Part shown: piece after piece, positions 46,102 through 59,213 of the stretch
How the letters are laid out: each line of letters opens with the position of its first letter
Position numbering within the stretch: the first letter of the stretch is position 1
Source: Panicum virgatum
Lineage: Eukaryota > Streptophyta > Magnoliopsida > Poales > Poaceae
Assembly (NCBI RefSeq): GCF_016808335.1
Contig: NC_053153.1
Coordinates: 16,131,033-16,195,032, forward strand
Direction of reading: 5' to 3'
DNA length: 64,000 nt
Program-made: the position numbers and the translations under genes
Notes under the pieces: generated by a model
What the model was told of the DNA's origin: nothing
Database searches by the model: none
The model's input: only the letters and a program-made list of their open reading frames with translations

Positions 46102-46191
46102 GATACATTTATTAGACTCAAAGACTAACTTAAAACCATCTCCACACAGTAGAGAGCCGCTGACAAGATTCTTCTTGATGGTGGGGACAAG

Positions 46192-47157
46192 CTACACGTT
46201 CTTCAGTTGTACGGTCTTCCCCGAAGTAAACTTCAGATTTACCGTACCAACACCAAGAACACGCGTATGCGATCCGTTCCACATCAGCAAGGAGGAAGTC
46301 CCGCCGTCCTGGTAAGAAGAAAACAAAGAAGCATCAGCACAAACATGAATATTAGCACTAGTGTCAACCCACCACTCGGGTGAACAAAAAACTGAAAGAA
46401 CTGTTGGTAATAAATTACCGTACCCCGATGTTCCTCCAGGCTCGCTAATTACCATGTTGGCGGAGTCATTGCCTTTGCGGTTCGGACACTTTACAACAAA
46501 ATATTCTATAGTAGCACACACATAGCAAGCTCTCTTCTTCTTGAAGGTGGTTGTCTGCTTAGTCTTTGGTTGGCTCTGCGGTGGCTTTTTCTTATTCTTG
46601 TGGGAGTTGTTCTTGAACAAGATTGGTGCTAGAAGCGCCAACAACTCTTTTCCCACGTATGTCCTTTGCTTTCGCCTTCTCCTCAACATCAAGAGTCCCA
46701 ATGAGTCCATCTATGGTGAACTCCTGTCTCTTGTTTTTAGTGAAGTAGCAAAGTCCCTCCAAGAAGGTGGCAGATTAGAGATAATACATCCGGCCACAAA
46801 TTTATCGGGTAACACACATGGGGACTCTTTGCTGTAATTTTTGAGATCTTTTGCCAGAGTATATATTTCATGAGCCTGTTCAACTACAGAACAGTCTTCG
46901 ACCATCCTATAGTCAAAGAACTGCCCCATCGCATACAACTCACTGCCGGCATCAGACACTCCATATTGAGCCTCAAGAGCATCCCACAATTCTTTGCCAG
47001 TTGGCAGCAGGACATAATAATCCACTAGGTTTTCAGCGAGAACACTAATGACGCAGCCTCGAAAGAGGGTATCAGCCTTATCGAACGCACTCCCTTCCTC
47101 TGGAGTGAACTGTTCAGGCTTACCCTCTTTTACATGCATCACTCTCAGCACTGTCAA
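46192..47157 (-). pseudogene. gag and protease of the second copia element
   Basis: The gag segment (47157-46711) has the KELWDALEAQYG block common to copia gag. It is followed in the same frame, after a stop, by a zinc knuckle (CYVCATIEYFVVKC, first His altered to Tyr-containing spacing) and a protease whose site reads VDTSANIHVCAD. The gag N-terminus is disrupted. Degenerate knuckle residues indicate the copy is inactive. Confidence 0.85.
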
Positions 47158-47275
47158 CTATAGTATAAGCCGCTCTTGCCAATTTTTGTAATTTGAACCA
47201 TCAAAAGGTGGTGGTTTGATTGTTGCAGCAAAGATAGAAACCGAAAGCCTATTAACAAGATCAGATTTTTGGATT

Positions 47276-48291
47276 GTTAGAGAAATAAGCAATTTTTGGT
47301 ATATTTTAATTCCAAATATTACTAGCAAATTCATAACATAAAAGAGTGATAATGTTTGAATAAAAATATGTGCTTGTGTTCAAGTTATTCTCACTAATAA
47401 GCATGAACAAAATGTTAAACCAGAATAGATTTAGAGTGTACCCCAAGGCGGGACCAGTGCCGGAGGCACCGGTTGCGCCGTTACCAGCTGGAATAGACAT
47501 TCTATTCTACTGGCCTTGTCTGATATAGCCGAACGACGTCGATGCAGGAAGAGGTCCGCAGTGCAGTCCCACGAACGGTCACCAGGAAGTAGACGAAGTA
47601 GTCGTTCACGTCGGGATGTAGACGAAGTAGTCGTTCAGGGAGCGAGCAGTCGCGTCAAGACGCTCCCCAAAAGCCTGATTGCCCGCATCCCGTGCAGGAC
47701 CTTCAGCGAGCAGAGGTTCCGGAGGCCTGCTCTCGCTAGAGCTGTGCGCGCAGCGCTAGCGATGGGAAAGCAACAGAGGGAGAAGGGAGATGTCTCCTAA
47801 GCATGAGTACCTGAAGCAAGAGTGCTTGTTGTGTGAGGATGAGAGGAGGAGGGGGTGGTTTATATAGGCATGGAGGTGCCTTAGATTCAACGAACCTGGA
47901 CGGTTTTATTCTGTGTCATCATTCACCTGTTAATGCCAACATTTTATTGTCTCTGTTTCCATCTCAGCACATCACGTCTTACCGCACCTGCACGTCACGC
48001 ACCGTCTGTCCGGCAGGCCGCGCCGCGCCTCGCCACGCCCACGCCCACGCCCACGGCCTCGGCCTCGGCCCGGCCTCGGCGAGCCGTGCGAGCGCACACG
48101 CGTGTGGTTCACCAACCTCCTCTTACCGGCTTCACAAGTGGTGTACACATGGTCCACCCTTTAAGTCGGTTGAGATCCTTCTCAAATCCCGATATGGAAT
48201 TAAGCAATTGATTCCCTATCATTTAATAGTGGACTTTGAATTCTTTTGTTGCATTGATTAGAATAAATGGGCCAAGCCCATAATTCCAACA
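47276..48291 (-). repeat. 5' LTR of the second copia element, 1016 bp
   Basis: Matches the other LTR at 41724-42804 but differs by several small indels. It ends CCAACA. No Met-tRNA-type primer site follows on the minus strand, so a different tRNA or a mutated site is likely. Confidence 0.88.
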
Positions 48292-48296
48292 ATCTC

Positions 48297-50066
48297 TTCA
48301 TTAGAGACTAGAAGGACCGAAAGAATTGAACATGATGGTAGGAAAAACATGAGATCAAAACGTGAATGTATAAACAAGGAAAAAGGCAGGTCATGTGGTA
48401 GATTATGGTGTTTGGGTGAAACAATTTTCTTCTTCTAATTTTAGACAAAAAAAGAGTTTTAGTCAAACAATGAAATAACACCACTTTAGCTTGCAAATTA
48501 AACTTCAGCTTCTCTAACACATAAGAGCGTAGAGACTCTCTATATCTTTCCTCATTGTTAGAAATATATATTTTGATGGAAAAATACCTTCCAACAGTTT
48601 TCTTCATTCCGCATTTCTCGCTAGCTAAAGATAGATAATAAAATAGCTTTCTAGAGTGCATACAAGGTATATTGAAAAGCTGTTAGAGAGTAAAAATATA
48701 TAGAAAACGAATTTTGTGCAGAAGGCTTTCCAAATGTTAATTTAGAGAGTGAAATTTAGAAAGGCTATTGGAGATGCTCACTCAAGCATTTGTTCAACTT
48801 CATCTTCAGTGTCAGCAGCATTATCATTGAAGATACGGCATTTAGATTTCGGCTTTCAGTTCGTTGTCTCATGTCCATTATTGTCGATAGCATGTTCCGA
48901 GCTCTAGGCTATAGGGTCCATTGTTCATCGATGGGTCCATTGTAGTCAATCAGCTGTATAATAGTCCCATGCATGTATGTTTCTTCTGTTTCAGGCAAGC
49001 CATACTTTTCTAGTCGTCGACATTCATGTTTTGGTAATAATTATTTATCCAATATAGTTGAGTTCTTCGTGGAGTTTCAGCCTTTGTTGCACGTCCCTTG
49101 TTCAGTTGTTCTCTCTTTTTGTCTCCTGTATGTCAGGTGCCTGAAATTTGTTTATTGTTTGAAGCGATGTAATCAATGTTGATCCCTAATGCCCATGTTG
49201 CAGTTTGCTCTTGGATGTTCTATATTAGCTCATACGCTGATGTTGCAGAAGTTAGTATTCGATGTCTCAAATGTAGATTTTTTGAAATTGTACCTGAAAT
49301 ATATTAACTCTCTCTATACTGTGCAAGACAGTTCGATGGGATGGCAACCTTAACAGCTGTGTCCGTGTCTTGGTCGGTTATGGCACGATTGTGTTATTTG
49401 AATGTTTTGAGCAGAGCAGACAACCCAACAGTTCGTCGCTACTGTTCCGTCTTTTTGCAGACCAGAACTCTTGAATAGCCGTCCAAAAGTTGCAAATTGC
49501 TTGGAATGTTCCTCGGCAATATTTGCCTCCATCCTGTGATCTGAATTGACGGCAAATTTAGTGGAAGGTCGCCACATGTTTCGTTCTCCAGTTGTACCAA
49601 ACCTTTCACGGTCACATCTCATCGACGAAAAACATTTGAGCATCTTTAGTTCGTTTGCCCACAAGTTAGTCGCCCATATACATAATACATGTGCAGCCCG
49701 ACAGAGAAACATGCGGATAGTGTCGAAGTAGCAAAGGCTGTGCGGTCTGAGGCAACGCATAACCAGTGGCCGGACCACAATGTAGCGGATCACGGTCATT
49801 GCAGTCTCAGCGTCTCACCCTTTTATCAGGCGAGCTGGCGCGTGCTCCAGGCAACAGAAACATTGGTGGCGACTGCATGGGTGGACCACGAACATACCCC
49901 AGAATACTAATCAATCATGCACCACATAAACGTGTCTCCAATGTAATTAGTCTTTGTCAGACACAAGGTAACAGGAGGGCATGCAGCACTGCATTGTCAT
50001 TATTCGGCAACAAATTCCTTACCATAACACAAGAGAGAAATCAAACCCTTAGCTTACTGCTACTCC
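48297..50066. other. intergenic spacer
   Basis: AT-rich, no convincing gene. The last few hundred bases should be the 3' UTR of the KH-domain gene, which ends at 50067. Confidence 0.45.
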
Positions 50067-53000
50067 CTAATAACCATAGCTGGGAGGGTAGGTCGGGCCA
50101 CCATAGCTCCCTCCGTTGTACTGCGGAGGCGGCCCAGCGGCAGCTGAAGAACCATAGGACGGAGCACCTCCATATGGTGGTGGGTAAGATGCGTAGCTCG
50201 GATCTACTGGCGGTGCTGGAGGGTTAGAAGCTGGTGGTGGGCCTGGGGGAGCAGCTTCTGCCATGAAATTCTGCAAGTAAAGGGTCAAATTAGCTAACAG
50301 AAATGAGGCCAAAGGAATGTGTGAAACATGTTTTCATAAAAGCTAGTTATGGTGCAATATTGCATTACTGATAATTCCAAATATTAAAAGCAGATTAGCA
50401 TACACAGTACCTGGACCAGTTGTTGGGCGGTTTGAACTTGGGATGCAGTCCCAATTATCTCCACAGTCATCTCTCCAGGTGCGCCTCTGCTTTCTTGAAT
50501 AGTTACAGTTGCGCCACTGTGCCTACGGATATAGCTGATACTAGCACCAGCTGCCCCAATCACAGCATCAGCGTAGGCAAGGGGAATGTGCATGTTATGT
50601 GTCACCTTCCAAAATACATAAAAATAAGTAGCTGATTAACCCAAATAAAAGCACAAATCATCTTGAGAACAAAGTGCAAGAGAACCAACCTGAGAACCTG
50701 CATGAGAGCGTGGTTGATTTCCTGCAGCAGGAACACCGCTTGGTGGGGCCTCACGTCCATATGCAGAAATACCATAGTGTGGCTGCTTTTCCACAGGCAC
50801 AGGGGGGACATCAGGAGGAGGATAATAACTGTCTTGCGGCCTTGGAGGCATGAATTGCGAATTTCCACCAAAACCTGGACCACCTGGAGGTAGGTTTGGA
50901 GGAGGGCCCCAGGGTTGAGGAGGCCCCCAGTGCTGGGGAGGTGGCATTGGTTGCTCCCTCTGCATACTGTGCATTTTCATCTGCAGAGCACGAAACTTAC
51001 ATTCGTCAGACACTGCATGCAAGACACGAAGTGCTGACAGGAATGCAAGATGCCACTTACATGTGTTTCAAATAGTGGAAGAACACTGCGGTCGACAAGA
51101 AACTTTCTTAAGTGACTTGCTATTAATTCCACTGCTTTGTGGACACCAAGAGACTCGCCTTGTATCTCCACAACTCTGTCATCATTTAATGCGACAGGAG
51201 GAACATTCTCTGAAGAAGAGTATAACACACTGAATTAAAACAATAGACATAAATATTCACATTGAAGGATCAAAGCACACGTATTTACATGAACTGCAAT
51301 TGAATTGGTATCACTATTTTCTCAGTGTCACTCAACTGAGTTGCAGGTCACAACATATAACTACGAATGCAATTCAGGAACCAAATCATATATCCGAAAG
51401 AGGAAGAAATCCAGCATATGTAGCATTGAAAAAAAAATGCAAAAAACTTACCAACAATACGTACAGCACACTTTGAAGAATCCTGTATGGATTTAATAGT
51501 TGCTCCCTGCTTTCCAATAAGGCTGCCAGCTTGCGATGCTGGCACTAGAAGTCGTGTCGGTCCGATATTACCAGCACTTCGTTGAGGCTGACCAGATTCA
51601 CCATCTGAACTATCAGTTATTCTTTTATGAACTCTAAGTAAGCCATCCATAGCTGGAGATACCGGTGCATCTGGTTCATCCTTTGCTGAAATCATTACCT
51701 TCAATGGCAAAATGACAACATTCACAAAATTAATTAACAGTTAAAATGAGATATTACCAGAGAAAAAGATTTACCGAATATGAACTCAATGAATGGCATA
51801 CACTATGATGATACTACCATTCACAAATATATGCGTCTGGAACAAGTATAATGAAACTTTACCGAATGGGTTACTTACTGGTACATAACCAAGAGATCAC
51901 ATTTGCACATCACTAGCAAAGTTAAATGATGTCTCCCGTCACAAAAGAAATAAAATAAACTATGATTTTAGTGGAGTATGGTTAAATAAGGACGTCAAGT
52001 ATACATTTACCACCTTGAACAGCATAAAGTTATTCCCAAATATCTTGAGATGATATCCTACTTAATCTCAAGTTTACTTAATTCATACTACAATAGTAAT
52101 TGTAGCAGTCAGCACACAGCAATAGATGCATCTGATGCTGAAATAGCTTTACAGACAGGAGCTCCTAAAAGTTCAGAAGAGCATTCCATCCTATGCATTT
52201 AGTCAACAGTGGTGTGCAGTGTTCAAGAAGAATGGATAATCAGATTATCAGAACAATCATTTTTCTTTTGTTATTCAGTTAGCAACCTTCTTTATAAAAT
52301 TTACCATCCTCCACCAATGGCTATTCCTTCATTATTTTAAATGTGACAACTTGTTTTATTTGTCTCCATCAATGTCCAATGAAAGAATAGATACATTTCA
52401 TTCTCTTTTACTCACTTGTTGGATAATGTAAATTGCATGGTATTTACCTTTTCTTATAAAAAAACTTAATTCCAGAAGACAAAAGAAAACAAAGAGTTCC
52501 ATAACAGCACGTCTCAAAATGTGCAGCCATTTTTATACTTTTCAAGGCAAATTTAGTACCAATAATTCTAGAGTTGTAGTACATGTGGTATATTCATTTA
52601 CAAAGCAATTCTTCATGCATTTTTATCATTTTACTTTTTCCCTTTAGTAATTCACTTGTTCCCTTCAGTTAAAAATAAAAAAAGGATGTGGAATTACCAG
52701 ATAGCTTATGGAGCATCTTGAAAGGGATCTTCATCCAATACTCAAATGACCTATTCATATTTGCAGCACAGGAGCATAAAACTGGACTTTCAGAACCATG
52801 TCAGTTCACCCATTTCGGAAAGGTTGTTATGTTTGGGAACTTAAACTGCAGTCACAACCTGCAACATTAACCTGTGTTATATTATCAAGGCTATTCAATT
52901 TCGGCCTTTGGTGGATGGTCATATTTTGTTGTAAGTCATATTTTTAGCTTTCTGAGTGTTGTCAAGATACTAATTATGTTTCCTAAGTTGAATTGTGGCA

Positions 53001-55043
53001 CAGCTATTAAGTTCCAATTAGGAAGTAAGGATACTCCTGACTAAGTCTTAGCAAAGATGTAACAAACTAAAAAAATGAATCCTGTGACATAGCTCTGGTG
53101 TTTGATAAACTGTGTGACATTGTGGTTATCAAGAAAAACAGGTTCATGTCACATGTCCGTGATGCTCTGGAACACTGGTAACAAATTGCTTAGGGTAGGA
53201 AAAATTTTCAGCACACAACAAATGCTAAACTACATAGTGTTTGTTGCAGATTACAGGCCATCTCTACTGCTCATGGATATACACATGTAAAGAAACAAAG
53301 GAATAGATTTGGGTAAAGTCCGAATGGAAAGGGGACTTGGAACCTGCATTCGTATTGAGATATCTAAAACAATGTAACCATGATGCTCCTTTGCATCACT
53401 ACAATTTAATAAACTTTAAGTATTTGGACATTTGATGTGAGTTGGTTAAAACTTTATGTGATGTATCTTATGAAATAGGACATGCTATGTGCATGGTTCA
53501 GACCTGGTACCCAATTCTATCCTACAGTTCACAAAAATGGACTCAATTCATAAAGCATTGAAGTGAATATCAGAATTGATAACATATACCAAATAATTGT
53601 TATTCAAATGATTTTTTATTTCTATGTAAATACTGTGTGTTAAAGACAATGCAATCCAAATTTATTCCTGAAAATAGATCGAAAAAGGGCTAAGCACCAG
53701 TTCACTGCATCATGCATATCCCTTGAAGAGACATAGAGGAATCAAAGCCATTCCTTACACAAAGATGTTGATAGCTTCCATTATTTCCATTATTGTGAAA
53801 CTTTTCGATATAATGAAGCACATTTGATACAACATTCAAACCCACAGTTGTTAAGGAAAATATTACCAGTAACAGTTTGTTGCAAGCCCTCAGGTAAGAT
53901 GGAAAAAAACAGTTCATAAATTTTGAGAAAATCGCAGATTTTGTTTTAAGATTCAGTAACGGAAATTCAGCTGTTCAACTAACAGTTTTCTTTGTGTTTG
54001 CCCCATTACTATGATGCTTTAAGGTGCAAAAAGCAACAACATAGTCCAACTCCAGCTTTAAGGCCTTATTAAGCACACAAAAACCCTTCCAGAATTCCAG
54101 ATATCTAGATATCAGAATGAAATGACTAAGGGCTTGTTTGGATCGAGACCTGGCACGCAGCTTGCCGGCCAGGCAGCCATCTCAGCCCCAGGCGCTCGAA
54201 ATCGGACGCCTGGGAGCGCTGCCTGGGCCAGGCGGCTCTGCGCAGGCCCCATCCAAACAACCCCTAAATGTGGGTCTTAATTACCAAGTCAATATATCAT
54301 ATATTTGCACATGCTGGGCCACTAGGAAACTAGGAAGACGAGTATCAGCATGTATTTAGCTGATCACTTTGTACCTAAAAATGCATCATCCAAGAAAACA
54401 AATGAACTTCATGCATGAACCTGCTATGCCTAATGACACCACGGCATAGTTACCTAAAAATATATGACTTAGTAATTTCGTTGCTGGCTGAAGCACTGAG
54501 ACTACTGAATTTTAATCAAAAACACGATTCCATAAAGGCACTTACTGCTCTTTCTGGTACACCAGGTGGGCCATCAAGTATTTTGATGCGCGCTTTGGAC
54601 TCCTCACACATCTTTTTGATAAACTCCCCTTTGCGGCCAATGATAGCCCCTACCTTCTGGGCTGGAACCAGTATACGAAAAACACTCTCTCCTGGCCAAC
54701 CAGGCCATCTGTTATCCTCAACATTAATCTGTGAATTGTCCTGCTGACTCCTGTCCCCAGTGTATGCATTCTCCAGCTCTTCCTGGTAAGAATTTGCCGG
54801 CTTCTCATTGTACTGATTCCCGGTCTCCTTGCTGTACAAGTTTCCCTGCTCTTCATTGTACAGATTCCCAGACCCATCATTGTACTGGGCACCAGGTTGT
54901 TCGGCATATGTGTTTCCCAGCTCTTCACCGTACTGCTTCTCCAGTTCCACATCCTCATATGGGTTTGGTTGTTCTCCATCGTAAGGATTTCCAGGCATCC
55001 CGCCAACATCATGTCCCACAAAGTTCTCTACTGGTCCGTCCAT
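50067..55043 (-). CDS. three-KH-domain RNA-binding protein (FLK/PEPPER-like)
   Basis: Six coding exons on the minus strand (55043-54546, 51698-51452, 51209-51061, 50980-50690, 50605-50411, 50270-50067) join in phase to 527 residues. Residues about 20-100 are a Tyr/Asn/Glu-rich repetitive region. KH1 begins near 121 with GRKG at 136-139, KH2 near 214 with GKQG at 228-231, and KH3 near 396 with GAAG at 412-415. A Pro/Gly/Gln-rich linker joins KH2 and KH3, and the tail is Pro/Tyr/Gly-rich ending SYGY. This layout matches Arabidopsis FLK and PEPPER, nuclear RNA-binding proteins that act on flowering-time and floral transcripts such as FLC. The start is the ATG at 55043, just after an acceptor, and implies a leader exon near 55540-55700. 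Intron 1 is 2.8 kb and contains a small MITE. The gene looks intact. Confidence 0.93.
54130..54264. mobile_element. Tourist-like MITE, 135 bp, in KH-gene intron 1
   Basis: Ends GGGCTTGTTTGGAT and the complement of ATCCAAACAACCCC are flanked by TAA (54127-54129 and 54265-54267). The interior is GC-rich and largely palindromic (CCAGGCGCTC... and GAGCGCTGCCTGG-like arms), so a transcript would fold into a hairpin. Confidence 0.85.
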
Positions 55044-55503
55044 ATTTTCTAGCCACAAACAAAAACGCAAATCAGTTAGAAATCACACGCCATGTAAGGA
55101 CCTAAGCTTCAAACCGACCCAAACATAGAAAACCGCATCAGAACAGACACCTAATCAATCCGAATAGCAAGTATCTGGCAGCGGGCGCATAAGCAACTCA
55201 TGATTACCCCAACAGACACTCAGCCTTAAGCTAAGTCCAATCGAGTTCATATCTACCCCTATAAAACAACTTCCCCTGAACCTGCATCTCGCCATGAGCC
55301 GTGACCGAAACAAAATCAAGTGCCCCAAAATCAACGCAGGATACACTAATCGGTACACGCCGAACCCTAAACCTCAAGCTGCGCGACGCGCCGTCCCAGC
55401 AGCAGTCCGATCCATTCGCTACAACCGCACCGATAAGACCGCTCGGAATCTGCCAAATCGCGCCCGCAAGCGCACGGGACCGAATCACGAGGGGGTACGT
55501 GAA

Positions 55504-55790
55504 GGGGGGGGGGGGAGACCGGGAGAGGGTGGTACCTGAGGGAGGGAGATGAGGGGAGGCCCGAGGCCACGACCCCGGCGAGGAGCTCCCGCCCGGGAGG
55601 CGGGCTGGGGCTCTGGGCGACGAGGTGGGGCGGCGCCGGATTCGGGTGCGACGAGAGGAGAGGAGCGCTCGCGTCGCGGAGACCGGAGACGGAGAGGAGC
55701 CGTGCGGCGTTTATCATCGGCTACTGTCTGCGGGCCGCGGCTTAACGGAATAAAGGTGGCCCGGCCCAGCCCGGCCCGGCCGCATTACGA
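55504..55790 (-). promoter_or_regulatory. leader and promoter region of the KH gene
   Basis: A probable leader donor (CTCAG/GTACCA, minus, near 55537) lies upstream of the coding exon. A run of 12 G at 55504-55515 lies in the leader intron. GGCCCAGCCCGGCCC at about 55758-55775 includes TGGGCC on the minus strand, the site II motif common in housekeeping promoters. No TATA box was seen. Confidence 0.4.
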
Positions 55791-55799
55791 ACAGTTTCG

Positions 55800-57188
55800 G
55801 TTGGGGCAGGCCGTCAGGGTATGTGATTTTAGGCTGTGAATGAGCCGCGTCAGGAAAGCTCTGGATGGAACGATACAATCATACAAGGGTTCTTTCCCTA
55901 TGCACGTCGATTTAAGTAGAAAATTAGGAAAATTAAGAGGTTGTTTAGGAGCTCTCCTAAAATGATTTTACTATTAAAGTTTAAGTTGATAAAATTAAAA
56001 ATATTAGTTTGATCCGGCTTCTATTTTATTTTAGCATGAGCCTATAAAATAGTTATAGCTTCATGCTATAGTACTTCGATTTATGCAAAATAGGTGAAAT
56101 CGAAATCGGAATAAGGTTTTCCAAACGGTTCCTAGATTTTAACCCACGCCCTCTTCTCCTGAAAGGAACGTTGTTTTATCCTTTAAAATTTATCCCTCAG
56201 AGCGTGCATGTTTAGCTTGCAGTAAGATCTATCTAATTAAAGCAATGTCAAGTACTAAGAAAAAATATATTGAAAAGAGAATAAAGTCAATCAAATGTCA
56301 AGTTCCAATGCATATGTACTTATTGAGGATCTAGAAAATCAAATAAACAACACAGTTTTCAATCACAATTGTTATAATAATTAGAAGTAACAAGGTTATT
56401 ATTCTTATGATGAGTAATATGTCTGAAATTTTCTAAATAAATAGCCTTTTTGGACATTGTGTTATCCTAGTATCAGCTCATAATAGAGCCATGTTCCGGC
56501 AAATACAGCACTCTTATGCCACATTGCCGCTTTGGCACATCATCTATTGGGTTATTGGTGGGCTATCTTTGCTGCAGGTTTGATTGATCCTTCATAATGC
56601 TATCTGTTGGAGTTCTGACTTCTTTCAAGCTTTTTGCTGATCCTGTCCCAAACAATTCATCTGTCGACGGCCATACTTGTCAAGCAGTTCCACTCTAAGC
56701 ATTGAATTTCTAGTCTTAACATATGAATTGCAAAATTTAAGGAAGCACTCATCATGATATGACAAACTATTAAGATAGCAAGGCAAGCAAGGCAATCATG
56801 AAGATACTCTGAATTATAGATACATTCCTGATAAGTCGGGTACAAAGCCATTACTAAGGCCGAAGGTTGCTCATCGACCGTGAGGACGACTTGTATTCAC
56901 TAAGAGAGATTCTAGTTTAGCTCCGCTAGCCTAAGGTTACAAGTGACAAGAGTAAAGGGAGGTACCCAACTTATTTGCGTCAGTAATTTGATACTAGGAA
57001 CTACTGCAAATGAAGACCAGGAGCAACCCGATGACTATCAGGTGACTTTGCACGAGCTCGGCACATCCATAATATTATGATGTAAAACAGCCCGTCAAAT
57101 ATATATCATTTCACTCGTTCAAATTTAAGATCTATTGGGTACTACCAAAGCACCGAATAGACTCTGGGTTTTGAATTTACCATTTGTA
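55800..57188. other. intergenic spacer
   Basis: AT-rich, no gene seen. The segment 55937-56156 starts GGTTGTTTAGGAGCTC and ends AAACGGTTCCTAG and may be a worn MITE, but the ends do not pair well. Confidence 0.4.
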
Positions 57189-57900
57189 TCTTATCCTACT
57201 ATTAATAATTTATTTCTAATTGGAGGTTACTTTAAAATCTCCATTTGAAGCTACCTAAGATGCTAGGTGGACACTTAAAAAAATAAAAAATCTCCTTTGA
57301 AGCCACCACGTGAAGCCACCTAGGATCCTAGGTGAAACTTTAGAAATTCACATAATTAGAAACATCTTACCATCAATCTAACAACTTATTCATAAAAATT
57401 ATTAAATTACTTAGCCATTATGAAAATAGACTAAAATAACTCAAAATATGTATCTAACTTACCCTCCTCTTCCATTATGAAAAAATTAAAGTAACCCCCT
57501 ATTCTTCATGCAAATTACCCACCTATGCTATTAAAAAGAATACAAATAACCCCTAAATTATATCAAATTATATTATTATAAAAAAGTTAAAGTAACCCCT
57601 AAATCTGAATCTAAATTATATAATTATAACAAAATATTAAAGTGTACCAATAAAAATCTAAATTACTATTTCTATTATTATTAGTATATATTATTTATGT
57701 TATTATTTATATAAAAATTATTGCTCACGATATGTGTCACCATGTATTAATGTATGAGGAAGAGATAAAAATACCAATTTACGAACAATTAGTTCAACTA
57801 AATATATATCAAACACACATAGAGGTGTGATGCAAAATGAAATTTATTGCTATAAGATAATGATAAATATGTATTTTAGAGTATGTGTTAGAGTATTTAA
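57189..57900 (+). mobile_element. Helitron related to 12906-13695, 3'-truncated
   Basis: Starts TC after an A (57188) and follows the 12906 element closely: TCTAATTGGAGG, the CCACGTGAAGCCACCTAGGAT block, AAGTAACCCCCTA and GAGTATGTGTTAGAGTATTTAA. Homology stops near 57900, where the partner continues for about 100 bp to its hairpin and CTAG. The break coincides with a 16-bp word (TAAATATATATCAAAC) also present at 57799-57814, which suggests a microhomology-mediated deletion or template switch. Confidence 0.75.
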
Positions 57901-57916
57901 TAAATATATATCAAAC

Positions 57917-58494
57917 TCATCTTCTGTTCTGTGTGCACCATTCCATGGAATATTATAATTATATTTCTATCGCTGGCTCCTACTCCATCAGTCCAAATGA
58001 TAAATTATTTCAATTTTCTTGGAGAGCCATTGACCAAAATTTTAGAGAAGATTGCAAAGATTTATGACATGAAATAGGTATACTGTGATAATATAATTAA
58101 TGAAGAATCTAATTATTCTTATTTGGTATCATGAATATTTCTTAGAAAGCACCATTGGAGGGGTGAGCATCCTGCCTGAATATTTTTTCATGGATGCCGG
58201 CGAACTAGGGGATGGAGGATGCAAAGGCACCTACAAAGTTGGGGGTTTGAATGCTAAGACATTGCAAAGTATAAAATTGTGATATTTGATTGTATAAATA
58301 TAGTTAAATTTAAGATAATTTAACGCTCAAAAAATTTAAAATGACTTATAATATACGATAGAGCGAGTACAATGCAAATCCTAACACTAACAGTTACGGT
58401 TGAGGTGAGGACTTAAAGTCTTGTCGGTGCCAAACTGTCAGTCTTTATCATAGTCACAAAAGTTCCCACATAGATGGATCGAGAAACGTGGTAC
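57917..58494. other. intergenic spacer
   Basis: AT-rich sequence with no supported gene or repeat. Confidence 0.4.
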
Positions 58495-58496
58495 TA

Positions 58497-58744
58497 CCTC
58501 CGTCCCAAAATATAACAATTTTTTGACTTTTTAAAGTCAAATATTTTCATCTTTGACTATAGATGGTAAAAAAAATATAAAGATTGACAACATAAAAGTG
58601 ATATTAGTTTATTCGTAATGAAACCAACAATCGTAACATGTAATCTTTTCTATTTAAAAGTAATTATTTTTTGAGATATTATTGGTCAAAGATAAAGATG
58701 TTTGACTTTGAAAAGTCAAAATGTTTTATATTTTGGGACGGAGG
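58497..58744. mobile_element. Stowaway MITE, 248 bp
   Basis: CCTCCGTCCCAAAATATAA at the left and its complement at the right (TTATATTTTGGGACGGAGG with one base changed) are flanked by TA at 58495-58496 and 58745-58746. Interior TTGACTTT/AAAGTCAA arms extend the pairing. Confidence 0.9.
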
Positions 58745-58820
58745 TACGTAGTATCTTATTTAAGAGTGATTTTAATATTATTGGGACGGAAACATAGCAG
58801 CGGAAACTAGTTCCACGTTC

Positions 58821-58987
58821 AGTCAACATCAACGCAGTGTCAGTCACTCAACACTCAACACTCAACACACGTTACCGGTGACTGTGCTGCCAGCACACAG
58901 TGTCAGTCAACGCTAAACACAACGACAACGCGTACGTCGCTGTTCCAAATACGTCAACTTCCGCGGGCCCCACCAAGTCAAAGTCAA
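58821..58987. promoter_or_regulatory. four W-box cores upstream of the EXO70-type gene
   Basis: AGTCAA (complement TTGACT) occurs at 58821, 58905, 58976 and 58982, the last two adjacent, about 330-500 bp before the EXO70 start codon. W-box clusters mark WRKY-controlled, often defence-linked promoters. Function here is inferred. Confidence 0.5.
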
Positions 58988-59031
58988 AAGTGTAACACGT
59001 TGGTGATGCGCACGGCATGATGAGTACGACG

Positions 59032-59213
59032 CAGGGTTTCAAAAACCGGTGATACTATTCAAAACCAGAACAGTAACACAAAAAAATTATTTTTATATTT
59101 TTGGATTTAGAAGTATAAAATATAAAAAACCGGAACCGGTTTACCATCCTGGACTGGACCGGGAACGAAAAAAACCGGAAACCGGCGGTTCCCGGCCGAG
59201 ATTTGAAACCCTG
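59032..59213. mobile_element. hAT-like MITE, 182 bp, in the EXO70 promoter
   Basis: Ends CAGGGTTTCAAAAACCGG and TTTGAAACCCTG form inverted repeats. The flanks GTACGACG (59024-59031) and GTACTACG (59214-59221) are an 8-bp duplication with one mismatch. The right end is 105 bp upstream of the EXO70 start codon, and the interior is rich in AACCGG words. Confidence 0.82.

Larger units (their letters stand above)
41724..48291 (-). mobile_element. decayed Ty1/copia LTR retrotransposon
   Basis: LTRs at 41724-42804 and 47276-48291, both TG...CA, bracket gag-pol on the minus strand in copia order. The flanks CTCTC (41719-41723) and ATCTC (48292-48296) are a near-match 5-bp target duplication. Coding frames contain several stops and one frameshift. 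The lineage within copia could not be settled. It shares no LTR similarity with the Sirevirus-like element. Confidence 0.9.
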
